Shown here: piece after piece, positions 1 to 7,890 of the stretch
Layout: the number at the start of each line of letters is the position of its first letter
How positions within the stretch are numbered: the first letter of the stretch is position 1
NCBI RefSeq assembly: GCF_000499385.1
Contig: NW_013654797.1
Span: forward strand, 12,501-28,685
Direction of reading: 5' to 3'
DNA length: 16,185 nucleotides
Source: Eimeria necatrix
Lineage: Eukaryota; Apicomplexa; Conoidasida; Eucoccidiorida; Eimeriidae
Translations under genes and position numbers: made by a program
The notes under the pieces: generated by a model
What the model was told of the DNA's origin: nothing
Database searches by the model: none
What the model saw: only the letters and a program-made list of their open reading frames with translations

Positions 1-681
1 GCAGCCTCTGCAGTTGCTGCCGATGCAGCAGCAGCTGCGGCGTCAGCTGTTGCTGCTGCCGAAGCAGCAGCAGCAGCAGCTGCTGCTGCTGAAGCTGCTG
101 CGTCAAGGGCAGCAAGAGCAGAGGCAGCAGCAGTTGCTGCTGCTGCTGCTTCCGAGGCAGCAGACGAGGCAGCAGCAGCAGCAACAGCAGCAGCTGAGCG
201 AGCCGCAGCAGAGGCTACCGCAACAGCAGCAGCTGCTGCTGCAACAGAACGACCAGCAGCGCGTGCAGGAGTTGCAGAGGACAAAGTCGCAGCAGCAGCA
301 GCAGCATGGCAGCAGCAAGAAGACACTGCAGCAGAAACTGCAGCGGCAGCAGTAGCAGCAGCTTTAGAAGCAGCAGCAGCAGCAGCAGCAGAAGCGGCAA
401 CAGCAGAAGCAACGAAGCTAGTAGATGCAGCAACAGCAGCAACAACAGCAGAGGCAGCAACAACACCAGAAGTAAAAGCAGCAGCAGAAGGAGCAGCAGA
501 AGAAGAAGCAGCAGCAGAAGAAGCAGCAGCAGCAGCATCAACGACAACAGCAGAGGCAGCAACAACACCGGAAGCAAAAGCAGCAGAAGGAGCAGCAGCA
601 GAAGGAGCAACAACAGAAGCAGCAGAAACAGCAGCAGCAGACGCAGCAGCAGAAGCAGCAGCAGCAGAAGCAGCAGCAGAA

Positions 682-712
<31 letters not shown>

Positions 713-1833
713 AAGCAGCAGCATCTGAGCTGAAATTACCCGCCCGGGATGACCAGTCAAACGAAGCTGCAGCAGCAGCAGCTGCAGTAGCAGCAGCGGC
801 AGCAGCAGCAGCAGCAGCAGCAGCGGAACCAGTCACTCTGTCAGATGCTGCTTCAAGCGAAGCGTACGCAGCACCCAACAGCAGCAACAGCAGCAGCAGC
901 AGCAGACGCATTAGCAGCAGCAGCATTATTTCTTGGGATGAATCCGCAGCAGAAACTGCAGCAGCAGCGTCAACAGCAGCAGCAGCACCAGCAGCAGCAG
1001 GCTTCATCCGCCCTTTGCCGTTTGAGTGGGACATTGGCTTAGAGAAAAAGGAAGCAGCAGCAGCAGCAGCAGCAAGCATGGCAGCAGTGGCAGCAGCAGC
1101 TGGGGCAGAGCAAGCGGAGGCAGCAGCAGCAGCAGCAGCGCGAGCAGCAAGAGCCGAAGCAGCAGCTGCAGCAGCAGCAGCAGCAGCAGCAACCCCATTG
1201 CCTACTGAGTGGCTCTCAGTCCGCCTGCAGCTGCGGGGCTGCTCTGTGTCCCCTAACTGGGGCCTTTGCGGCTTTGTTGCTGCTGCTGCACCTAGCAGCA
1301 GCAGCAGCAGCAGCAGCAGCAGTCCTTCCTCCGCAAGACACGCTGCAGCTGTTGCTGCTGACCCCGCAGCAGCAGCAGCAGCAGCAGCAGAATGGATGCC
1401 TGCTGCTCCACTGTGCTTCGTCGAGGCCTGGAGACAGCCAACTGAAGCTGCTGCTGCACCTTTGCTGCTGCTGTCGCTGCAGCGGCAGCCCTCGCTGCAG
1501 CGCATGCACTCCCTTATTGCTGCTGCATCAGCGGCGGGTGCTGCTGCTGCTGCTGGGGAAGCAGCAGCAGCAGACGCTGCTGCTGCTAATGGAGCAGCAG
1601 TGGCCACAGCGGGAGAACAGGAGCAGGCGCTCGTTGCTGCTCTCACTGCAGCAGGCCAGGAAGCAACAGCAGCAGCAGCTGCTGCTGCTGCTGCTGGCCA
1701 GGCGCTGCAGCTGTCCCCCATAAGGACCTGCGTCGTCGTGGAGAGCCTTGATAAGGGGCTGCTGCTGCTGCTGCGGCAGCAGCAGCTAGTGGTGCGGAAG
1801 CTGCTGCAGGCAGTGGAACAGCAGCAGGAAGCG

Positions 1834-1890
<57 letters not shown>

Positions 1891-2238
1891 CAGCAGGAAC
1901 ACGCGTATAGGCCTGTTCTTCAGGTGTACGTACACCTCAGCAACATTTTTGGCAAAAGAGAATTCGACAAGAAGCTGCCTTTGGTGCTGCTGCAGCAGGT
2001 GCAGCAGCAGCAGCGGGAGCAGCAGCAGAAGCTCTATGAACGGAAGCAGCAGCAGCTGCTGCTCGCGAGGACCATGTGGAGTAAGCTGCTGCGCAGACTG
2101 CAGCGCAGCAGCAGCAAATGCAGCAGCAACAACTGCTGCTGCTGCAGACGCCGCCAGCTGCATGCACAGCAAGTTCTACAGCATGTATCTATGACCCCAC
2201 ATCACCTACAGCAGCAGCAGCAGCAGCAACAGCAACAG

Positions 2239-2270
<32 letters not shown>

Positions 2271-2376
2271 GCAGCAGCAGCAACAGCAGCAGCAGCACGA
2301 CGGTGGAAGGCACGAGCCTCCCCTTGTGCGCTGCAGCAGCGCAGGCGAAAAGGATAACAGTCTTGCTGCAGCGTCC

Positions 2377-2426
<50 letters not shown>

Positions 2427-2556
2427 TGAATGTGGCTTCGGAAACTGGCAAGAAGAGCAGCTGAGCTGCTGCAGCGGCTGGCGCAGCCTCGGCCGCGTTG
2501 CTGCTCCAGTCCCGCCGCAGGATGTAGGGGTATATCTGCTGCAGCGCTGCTGGTGC

Positions 2557-2596
<40 letters not shown>

Positions 2597-2664
2597 CTGC
2601 TGCAGCAACAGCTGCTGCTGCTCCTGTTGCGGCAGGCGCTGAGGGAAAGGGAGACTCTCTGTAA
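1..2664 (+). CDS. Ala/Gln/Ser-rich protein, 5'-partial, function unknown
   Basis: Reading from base 1 in frame 1 there is no stop until TAA at 2662-2664, giving 887 codons. There is no ATG before about 1078, so the start probably lies off the left edge. Residues 1-250 are mostly Ala with interspersed Glu, Thr and Lys (EAATTPEAKAAEG type). More ordinary segments follow: RPLPFEWDIGLEKKE near 1009-1053, TEWLSVRLQLRGCSVSPNWG near 1204-1263, SPIRTCVVVESLDKG near 1714-1758, and YRPVLQVYVHLSNIFGKREF near 1906-1965. Gln runs lie near 1837-1887 and 2209-2298, and Ala runs near 2383-2424 and 2560-2591. These unique pieces suggest a real conserved protein swollen by homopolymer runs, but I recognise no family. 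Hidden introns are possible. GTAAGT at 2661-2666 overlaps the stop and is a strong 5' splice site. Splicing to the acceptor at 2816-2817, after a pyrimidine-rich tract, would replace the end with LTSCGLLLIN and a stop at 2846-2848. Minus-strand frames here are mainly Leu/Cys runs and I treat them as shadows. Confidence 0.55.
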
Positions 2665-2817
2665 GTCGAGCAGCAGCAGATAGAGACAGCAAGGAAACCC
2701 TCTCCGAAAGCAGCTGCCGCAGCTGCTGCTGCAGCTGCTGCTGCAGCAGCTGCTGCAGCAGCTGCTGCTGCTGCAGCAGCAAGGGTTGAGTCTTCTCTTG
2801 TTTATATGTCTCCTTAG
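2661..2817 (+). other. Possible alternative last intron of the Ala/Gln-rich gene
   Basis: The donor GTAAGT lies exactly over the TAA stop of the upstream frame. A pyrimidine-rich stretch ending in TCTCCTTAG at 2809-2817 would serve as acceptor. The join is phase 2 and gives a short tail ending at TAA 2846-2848. The intron would hold a CAG/CTG tract at 2710-2782. Both the spliced and unspliced ends are possible, and transcript data would decide. Confidence 0.35.
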
Positions 2818-2925
2818 TACCAGTTGTGGCTTGCTGCTGATTAACTAAGTTGTGTACTTGTCCCCTCAACGGAGCAATGAGAAGCAGCGGGAGCCCCAAA
2901 CCCTAAACCCTAAACCCTAAACCCT

Positions 2926-2959
2926 AAACACGGATGCGCCGCCGGGCGCATCCGTGTTT
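2926..2959. other. Perfect 15-bp hairpin at the end of a telomere-like array
   Basis: Left arm AAACACGGATGCGCC (2926-2940), four-base loop GCCG, right arm GGCGCATCCGTGTTT (2945-2959). The stem is perfect and GC-rich, and begins where the AAACCCT array at 2898-2928 ends. It could be a foldback structure or a 3'-end signal for the plus-strand gene upstream. The sequence does not distinguish these. Confidence 0.8.
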
Positions 2960-3017
2960 GCAGCTGCTTGCTATTTCAATTTAGCATTATTTATTTGTTG
3001 TTTGCTAACTGGACGCA

Positions 3018-3056
3018 GCGAGGGTTTAGGGTTTAGACTAAACCCTAAACCCTCGC
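3018..3056. repeat. Near-perfect palindrome made from telomere-like repeats
   Basis: A 19-base arm beginning GCGAGGGTTTAGGG (3018-3036) is followed by one base (A, 3037) and its exact reverse complement (3038-3056). It is a head-to-head junction of TTTAGGG and AAACCCT. Confidence 0.9.
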
Positions 3057-3443
3057 AGCACGCCTAGCCGCAGAGGCGGGTTTGGGCTAAACCCTAAACC
3101 CTAAACCCTAGACCTCGATTTGTTCATAAAGAAAGCCTACAGGGGAAGTCCCAAACCCTAAACCCTCGAAGACCTTGATTTGCACAAGAAGATACCCTAG
3201 AGAGCGTAAACCCTAAACCCTAGCTGGACTTTGATATGCACAAGATGACATCCTAGAGAGCCCAAACCCTAAACCCTAAACCCTAAACCCTAGACTTGAA
3301 GAAGACAGGTAGACAGCCCAAAGACGGATTCTAGGGAGTATACTTGTAGTGGACTACGAAGAGATAAATTGTTTGAGTCCGAGACGACCCCACAAACCCT
3401 AAATTAGGGTTTAGGGTTTAGGGTTTGCGTGGTAGGCTGTGAC

Positions 3444-3481
3444 TCAGCCAACCATTAGTCGCTTCCTCCCCCGTAGACGAA
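3444..3481 (-). CDS. BUD32: BUD32 exon 5 (C-terminal tail)
   Basis: A 38-base exon after the acceptor CTTGTGCAG. With the one base carried over from exon 4 it reads VRLRGRKRLMVG and stops at TGA 3446-3444. This is the characteristic basic tail of BUD32/PRPK. The phase (1) matches exon 4 exactly, which strongly supports this tiny exon. Confidence 0.92.
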
Positions 3482-3890
3482 CTGCACAAGAGCAGCATCG
3501 CAAACTCCAAGCCCTCAAACCGCAGCTAAACCCTAAACCCTAAACCCTAAACCCTAAACCCTAGCAAAGCAGCGAAACCCTAGCCCGTAAACCCTAGCAA
3601 AGCAGCCAAACCCTAAACCCTTATATATGTTGTGCCTTAGCTTCTGACTCCTCGGCCATAACCCTCTGCACCCGTAAACCCCGCCCCCCAAACCTTAAAC
3701 CCTAAACCCTAAACCCTAAACCCTAAACCCTAGAACGCACCTGCTTCTAGCCGGGCCAAAGTGTTGCTGGCGCCTTCCGCCACTGCTTTATAACCCTCAA
3801 GAACAGCAGCAAAAAAGGAGCAGCAGCAGCTGTGGCTGCTGCTGCTGGCTCTCTCCAACACGAAAAGGTCCACTGCTTTTTCCTGTTGAC

Positions 3891-3958
<68 letters not shown>

Positions 3959-4055
3959 TAGGAAAGCCACCAAGCAAACATCATTTATATAACTAGATAA
4001 TTCAATAAAACTCCAAACCTCACGGGGAGTGAGCGAAGCAACAAGGGCCAAAATA

Positions 4056-4090
<35 letters not shown>

Positions 4091-4263
4091 AGGCAGCAGC
4101 ATAAAGAGGAGCAGCAGGGGCGGCAGCAGAAACAACAGCAAAGGCAGCTCGGGAAGGGCAGCAGCAAGAGCAAAGGCAGGAAGAGAAGCAGCAGCAGCAG
4201 CAGCAGCAGACGGGGCAGCAGCAGCCCGAAGCGCAGCAGCAAGAGAAAAGCAGCAGCAGCATC

Positions 4264-4296
<33 letters not shown>

Positions 4297-4545
4297 TAAC
4301 CTCCGGCAGAGACGATGTCGAGCTCAAGCCAAAGTCAATGAGACACAGAGGGACTTGCTGCCCCTGCAGCAGCAGCAGCAGCACCTGCTCTGCTGCTGTT
4401 GCTGTAGCAGCAGCAGCAGCAGGGCCGCTGCTGGCGGGCCCTTGGCTGTCGGCAGCAGTTGTTCCTGCTGCTGCTGCAGCAGCAACTGCAGCAGCAGCGG
4501 CAGGATAGGGCTCAAGCTCCTCCTCGCCTGAAGTGCCGTTGCTGC

Positions 4546-4626
<81 letters not shown>

Positions 4627-5056
4627 GAAGCNNNNNNNNNNNNNNNNNNNNNNNNNNNNNNNNNNNNNNNNNNNNNNNNNNNNNNNNNNNNNNNNNNNNN
4701 NNNNNNNNNNNNNNNNNNNNNNNNNNNNNNNGGAGGTGGTTAAGTCCCCGTGGATTATTGCTGCGTTGTGCATGCGGGCGATGGAAGTTCCGGGGGCCCC
4801 TGGGGGCCCCCTGAGTGGTCCCCCGCGGGGGCTTCCCCTGGGGCCCCCTGGGGCAGCTGGACCCATAACAAGTGGGGAACGTCTACTCCAGCTTTGCTGC
4901 AGCGCAGCATGGCCCGGACTTCCTGCTGCATGCGCTGCTGCTGCTGCTGCTGGTCCAGTGTGGGGTGTATGTACACCCGGGGCCTGCGCTGCTTCAGCAG
5001 GCAAAAGCGCCGCGACAAGAAGGGCAGCAGAAACAGCCGCTGCAGCAGCAAACAGC

Positions 5057-5109
<53 letters not shown>

Positions 5110-5865
5110 TCAAATGCCATTTTTCAGAACCCAGGGGGCCCAACGGGGCCCCACAGGGCCCCGCAACTCGGCTTACAATACCTAAAGGGGGCCCCCAGGG
5201 GCCCCCTGGAGGGGCCTCATGGAGGGGCCCCGTTAAGGGGGCAGCAGCAACTCAAATGCCATTTTTCAGAACCCAGGGGGCCCAACGGGGCCCCACAGGG
5301 CCCCGCAACTCGGCTTACAATACCTAAAGGGGGCCCCCAGGGGCCCCCTGGAGGGGCCTCATGGAGGGGCCCCGTTAAGGGGGCCCCTGCAGAGGCCCCT
5401 TATGGGGGCCCCCTGCAGGAGTCCCTTGGAGGGGCCCCCCGGAGGGGGCCCCTGGAGGGGCCCCCTGGAGGGGCCCCCTGGAGGGGCCCCCCTGGAGGGG
5501 CCCCCTGGGAGAGCTCCCAGGAGAGGGCCCCTGGGGGCCCCTATAAAGGTATTATGCAGTTTAAGTGAAAACATCTTTTAAGGGTTTTCTTACAGCCTCG
5601 GCTCCTTGGAAAAGAAGAGTGCCGTGGGACTCGAGGGTTTCCATCCTCGCAAACCCTAAACCCTAAACCCTCGAGCATTAATCCTAAACCCTAAACCCTC
5701 GAACGCAAACCCTAGGGGGACCGGGCCCCCTGGGGGGCCCCAGGGGGCCCCCTGGGGGCCCCTATAAAGGTATTATGCAGTTTAAGTGAAAACATCTTTT
5801 AAGGGTTTTCTTACAGCCTCGGCTCCTTGGAAAAGAAGAGTGCCGTGGGACTCGAGGGTTTCCAT
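3444..5865 (-). CDS. BUD32: BUD32/PRPK (TP53RK-like) KEOPS kinase, split gene
   Basis: BUD32 is the atypical kinase/ATPase of KEOPS, which makes the t6A modification of ANN-decoding tRNAs in cytosol and nucleus. Family signatures appear in order on the minus strand: start Met plus QGAEA; LLKQR...YIHPTLD (N-lobe Lys and YRHPxLD element) with EVRAMLRCSKAGVDVP; IARMHNAAIIHGDLTTS (catalytic loop); LIDFGLSS with LPE; EKAVDLFVLERA; and the Arg/Lys-rich tail VRLRGRKRLMVG with stop. Model: exon 1 5594-5644 or 5815-5865; exon 2 4863-5039; exon 3 about 4799-4301, interrupted by the 100-N gap; exon 4 3741-3882; exon 5 3444-3481. Joins between exons 1-2, 3-4 and 4-5 agree in phase. Oddities: a duplicated first exon; a Ser/Ala-rich insert of about 90 residues between the catalytic loop and DFG; Gln and Ser runs; and absence of the roughly 40 residues (beta4-beta5 and hinge, family mE-I-G region) expected between exons 2 and 3. 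Introns are built of CTG, GGGGCCCC and telomere-like repeats. Identity is very likely; exact boundaries are inferred. Confidence 0.93.
3482..3740. repeat. BUD32 last intron, filled with telomere-like arrays
   Basis: AAACCCT arrays (plus strand) lie at 3528-3564, 3576-3600, 3608-3622 and 3695-3732, with unique spacers of 20-60 bases. The array reaches within eight bases of the 5' splice site. Confidence 0.8.
3741..3882 (-). CDS. BUD32: BUD32 exon 4 (C-lobe)
   Basis: Acceptor TGTGTCAACAG, then EKAVDLFVLERASSSSHS, a Cys-rich patch, FFAAVLEGYKAVAEGASN and TLARLEA: 47 codons plus one base. It joins to LPE of exon 3 as LPE-EKAVDLFVLERA, the family core. The donor GTGCGT at 3740 downward lies eight bases from a telomere-like array. 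Confidence 0.92.
3883..4300. repeat. BUD32 intron 3, (CTG)n on the sense strand
   Basis: CAG tracts on plus (CTG in the gene sense) lie at 3892-3955, 4058-4088 and 4190-4296, around an AT-rich unique core (3956-4035). Frames through it give only Leu/Cys or Ala/Ser runs. The repeat begins five bases after the donor GTTAG. Confidence 0.75.
4301..4799 (-). CDS. BUD32: BUD32 exon 3 (catalytic loop to DFG), interrupted by assembly gap
   Basis: From 4791 downward the exon encodes GTSIARMHNAAIIHGDLTTS and runs straight into the gap at 4731. After the gap, the frame fixed by the downstream DFG exon end starts (G)-Leu-Arg at 4631-4625, which fits the family continuation N-M-L-R. A Ser run (4540-4624), SGEEELEPYP, Ala-rich stretches and a Leu run follow, then QGQQVPLCLIDFGLSSTSSL and PE. 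The donor GTTAGC begins at 4300. The 110 codons from 4630 to 4301 have no stop. Acceptor choices at 4800-4801 lie inside GGGGCCCC sequence and are uncertain. An alternative model would place an intron ending at CTGCAG (4364-4369) and start a 21-codon DFG exon at 4363. Confidence 0.82.
4632..4731. other. Assembly gap (100 N)
   Basis: Exactly 100 N between a CTG tract and the BUD32 catalytic-loop exon, most likely a fixed-length placeholder. Frame and family conservation suggest the missing coding sequence could be very short (see findings). Confidence 0.98.
4863..5039 (-). CDS. BUD32: BUD32 exon 2 (N-lobe)
   Basis: 59 codons, from RLFLLPFLSRRFCLLKQR through VYIHPTLD, a six-Gln run and EVRAMLRCSKAGVDVPHLLW. 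The Lys in LLKQR matches the ATP-contacting Lys, and YIHPTLD matches the family YRHPxLD element (Ile replaces Arg). The acceptor is a (CTG)nCAG tract ending at 5040. The donor is probably GT at 4862-4861 (phase 0), which is a weak site and may not be correct. Confidence 0.85.
5101..5384. repeat. 142-bp perfect tandem duplication
   Basis: The segment from AGCAGCAACTCAAATGCC to CGTTAAGGGGG occurs twice with an offset of 142 bases. I see no mismatch. It combines the end of a CAG tract, a unique core and GGGGCCCC-type sequence, inside intron 1 of BUD32. Confidence 0.9.
5385..5548. repeat. GGGGCCCC-type GC-rich tract
   Basis: Imperfect repeats of GGAGGGGCCCCCT type, rich in the self-complementary core GGGCCC. 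Related tracts lie at 4790-4860, 5716-5765, 6128-6237 and 8566-8995. Collagen-like Gly/Pro/Ala frames through them are repeat artefacts. Confidence 0.85.
5594..5644 (-). CDS. BUD32: BUD32 exon 1, gene-proximal copy
   Basis: ATG at 5644-5642 opens METLESHGTLLFQGAEA, 17 codons, ending at a GTAAGA donor (5593 downward), phase 0. QGAEA is the N-lobe signature that replaces the glycine-rich loop in BUD32 proteins. Joining to RLFLLPF of exon 2 gives the expected QGAEA-R-x-F strand. The ATG lies a few bases from a telomere-like array in the presumed 5' leader. Confidence 0.9.
5815..5865 (-). CDS. BUD32: BUD32 exon 1, second identical copy
   Basis: The same 17 codons, start ATG and GTAAGA donor recur 221 bases upstream, in the second copy of the local duplication. 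Either copy could be transcribed and spliced to exon 2, so one may be redundant. If both lie in one transcript, the outer ATG followed by skipping of the inner copy would give the same protein. Confidence 0.85.
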
Positions 5866-5934
5866 CCTCGCAAACCCTAAACCCTAAACCCTCGAGCATT
5901 AATCCTAAACCCTAAACCCTCGAACGCAAACCCT

Positions 5935-6549
5935 AAACCCTAGAACTGAAAGAAGTGGCGTTGCCGGCCCACGGCCCACGGCCTGGCGCCTCCCGATTCG
6001 GATCTAGGGTTTAGGGTTTAGGGTTTAGGGTTTAGCGTTTGGGCGAAATACAGAAAAAGTAAAAAGTATTTAAACAACAAAAACTCGCCAACAAAACGTA
6101 AACTCTTGCAAAGGCAGCAGCAACTATGTGGGGCCCCAGGGGCCCCCGTAGGGGCCCCAGGGGCCCCCAGGGGGCCCCCAGGGGGGCCCCCAGGGGGGCC
6201 CCCAGGGGCCCTCAGGGGCCCCCAAGGGGGCCCCTCGGCTAGGGTACATTTTGCAAGTTAGAAAAGAGAATAACTGGAGAAACCTAATAGGTTGACTCAA
6301 ATCTAGGGTTTAAGGCTTAGGGTTTAAGTCAAAAGATTAAACCTTTAGGGTTTAGGGTTTAGGGTTTAGGGTTTACGAAGTGGAGACGTGATGTCGGGAC
6401 ACACATGGATGCGCTGCAGCAGCATATTAAACCCTAAACCCTAAACAATAAACCCTACACCGTAAACCCTAAACCCTACCCCCTACACCCTAAACCCTAA
6501 ACCCTAAACCCTACCCCCTACGCCCTAAACCCTAAACCCTAAACCCTAC
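5935..6549. repeat. Telomere-like arrays and unique spacers, no gene recognised
   Basis: TTTAGGG arrays (plus) lie at 6004-6037 and 6342-6375, and a degenerate AAACCCT array with CCCTACA and CCCTACG variants at 6429-6548. Between them are an A-rich spacer (6044-6115), a GGGGCCCC tract (6128-6237) and unique segments at 6238-6300 and 6376-6428. No exon was identified. Confidence 0.75.
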
Positions 6550-7374
6550 CTGCCAAGGCCTTTTCTGCTGCGGTCGAAAGCAGCTGCTCCATCCTGGGTA
6601 GAAGCTTCTTCGGCTGGCAGCAGCTGCTGCAGCTGCTGCGGCTGCTGCAGCTGCTGCAACTGCTGCAGCAGCTGCAGCAGCTGTAGCTGCTGCAGCTGCT
6701 GCATCTGCTGCAGATCGCCAGCAGCAACAGCAGCGCCTCCAGCAGCAGCTGCTGCAGCAGCTGCACCAGCAATAGCAACTGCAGCAACGGCGCTGCTGCA
6801 GCAGCTGCTGCAGCCACTGCAGCAGCACCTGCAGCAGCAAAAAGGACAAAACCGGAAGCGGCAGCAGCTGCTGCAGCAGCAGCGCCTGCAACGGCAGACA
6901 GCAGCAGCAGCAGCGGCACCTGCCACACCAGAAGCACCTGCAGCAGTAGCAGCAGCAGATATGTAGCAGCAGCAGGTGCGGCAGCAATAGCAATAGCAGC
7001 AGCTGCAGCAGCAAGAGCAACAGCACCTGCAACAGAAGCAGCAGCAGCAGCAGCAGCAGCAGCAACGCCAGCGGCAGCAACAAGATTGGCAGCAGCAACG
7101 CCTGCACCTGCAGCAGCAGTACGGGGAGCAGCAACAGAAACCCCTGCAGCAGCAGCAACAGCAGCAGCAACAGCAGCAGCAGCAGCGCCTGAACTAATAC
7201 CAGCACCTGCCGCCCAAGCTGCACCTGCAGCAGCAGCAGCAGCAGCAGCAGCAACACTCGCAGCAGCAGCGGCAGCAGCAGCATCTATAGCAGCAGCTAC
7301 TGCACTCGCACCTGCGTCAGTACCTGCAGCAACAGCAGCAGCAGCACCTGCAGCAGCAGCAGCATCGGGTGTAG
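6550..7374. repeat. CAG/CTG-rich region, coding strand and frame uncertain
   Basis: Dense CAG, GCA and CTG triplets with CACCTGCAG variants. On plus, Ala-rich reading moves between frames (stops at 6964 and 7372 break individual frames). On minus, all three frames are open towards an AG|GTAGGG donor at 6550/6549; one of them ends KKLLPRMEQLLSTAAEKALA. A real exon is likely somewhere here, but I cannot choose strand or frame. Confidence 0.5.
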
Positions 7375-7488
7375 CAGCAGCAGCAGCTGCGGCGACAGGA
7401 GCACTTACGGCAGCAGCAGCTGCTGCAGCTGCAGCAGCAGCAGCAGCTGCTGCAGCAGCTGCAGCAGCAGCAGCAGCAGCAGAGGAAG

Positions 7489-7580
7489 ATGATGATGCAT
7501 TACTTGCTGCGGTTTGCTGTTGTCTGCCTATCTCTGATTCTCTTTACCCTCATGTTTCTGACTGCACCAACAGTGCCGCT

Positions 7581-7633
<53 letters not shown>

Positions 7634-7725
7634 TGTTTGCGGCAGCTGTGCAGACCCTTGAGGGTCCCCCAAAGCAGCAGCGGAGACTTCGCAGTTCTCC
7701 TCCAGGCGCCCTCAAAACCAACGAG
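7489..7725 (+). CDS. Possible first exon: N-terminal hydrophobic segment plus poly-Gln
   Basis: Three ATG codons in a row at 7489-7497 open a 79-codon frame: MMMHYLLRFAVVCLSLILFT and LMFLTAPTVPL, which looks like a signal anchor or signal peptide, then a run of about 17 Gln, then LFAAAVQTLEGPPKQQRRLR and a short tail ending KTNE. It ends at a strong AG|GTAAGA donor (7726), followed by a telomere-like array from 7736, the arrangement seen at BUD32 and transporter donors. The frame is open upstream to a TAG at 7372-7374, so the start could lie further up. No downstream exon was identified; a long pyrimidine tract ending TTTTAG (8505-8562) is one candidate acceptor. Family unknown. Confidence 0.4.
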
Positions 7726-7735
7726 GTAAGACTGA

Positions 7736-7811
7736 GGGTTTAGGGTTTAGGGTTTAGGTTTAGGGTTTAGGGTTTAGAGTTTAGGGTTTAGGGTTTAGGG
7801 TTTAGGGTTTG
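7736..7811. repeat. TTTAGGG array
   Basis: About ten heptamers with single variants (TTAGGTTTAGGG, TTTAGAG). It starts ten bases after the GTAAGA donor at 7726. Confidence 0.9.
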
Positions 7812-7890
7812 GGGCTTGCCGCTCCTGATCCGTCTCTTCATCTGTGGCCGTTTCTACTGCTTTCATCGGCCCCACAGCAAACTGTTGCAG

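Larger units (their letters stand above)
2849..3443. repeat. Intergenic telomere-like AAACCCT arrays
   Basis: This gene-free stretch holds short AAACCCT arrays (2898-2928, 3087-3110, 3154-3168, 3207-3221, 3263-3291) separated by 30-60 bases of unique sequence. Two of the spacers are related: the segments around 3112-3150 and 3222-3262 share a motif of the type GACxTxGATxTGxxCAxAAGA. Two points where the strand changes, from TTTAGGG to AAACCCT or the reverse, lie at 3018-3056 and 3392-3427. No coding exon was found between them. Confidence 0.85.
5530..5934. repeat. Direct repeat carrying BUD32 exon 1 (offset 221)
   Basis: About 184 bases (5530-5713) recur at 5751-5934, starting at CCTGGGGGCCCCTATAAAGG and ending in CGAACGCAAACCCT. 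Each copy holds exon 1, its donor and two telomere-like arrays. A 37-base GC-rich spacer separates them. Confidence 0.92.

Noticed and set aside
215..760. Minus-strand poly-Leu frame
   Set aside because: It is the complement of the Ala-encoding GCA repeats of the plus-strand frame and has no unique segment or plausible domain.
1786..2172. Minus-strand frame containing VEFSFAKNVAEVYVHLKNRP
   Set aside because: It looks protein-like for about 25 residues but lies opposite the longer plus-strand frame and is otherwise Leu/Ala runs.
2189..2899. Minus-strand Leu/Gln/Ala frame of 236 residues
   Set aside because: Repeat-driven, and antisense to the end of the plus-strand gene.
5359..5574. Minus-strand Gly-Pro-rich frame starting MFSLKLHNTFIG
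   Set aside because: It runs into GGGGCCCC repeats in the first intron of BUD32, on the same strand as the gene. It has no recognisable domain.
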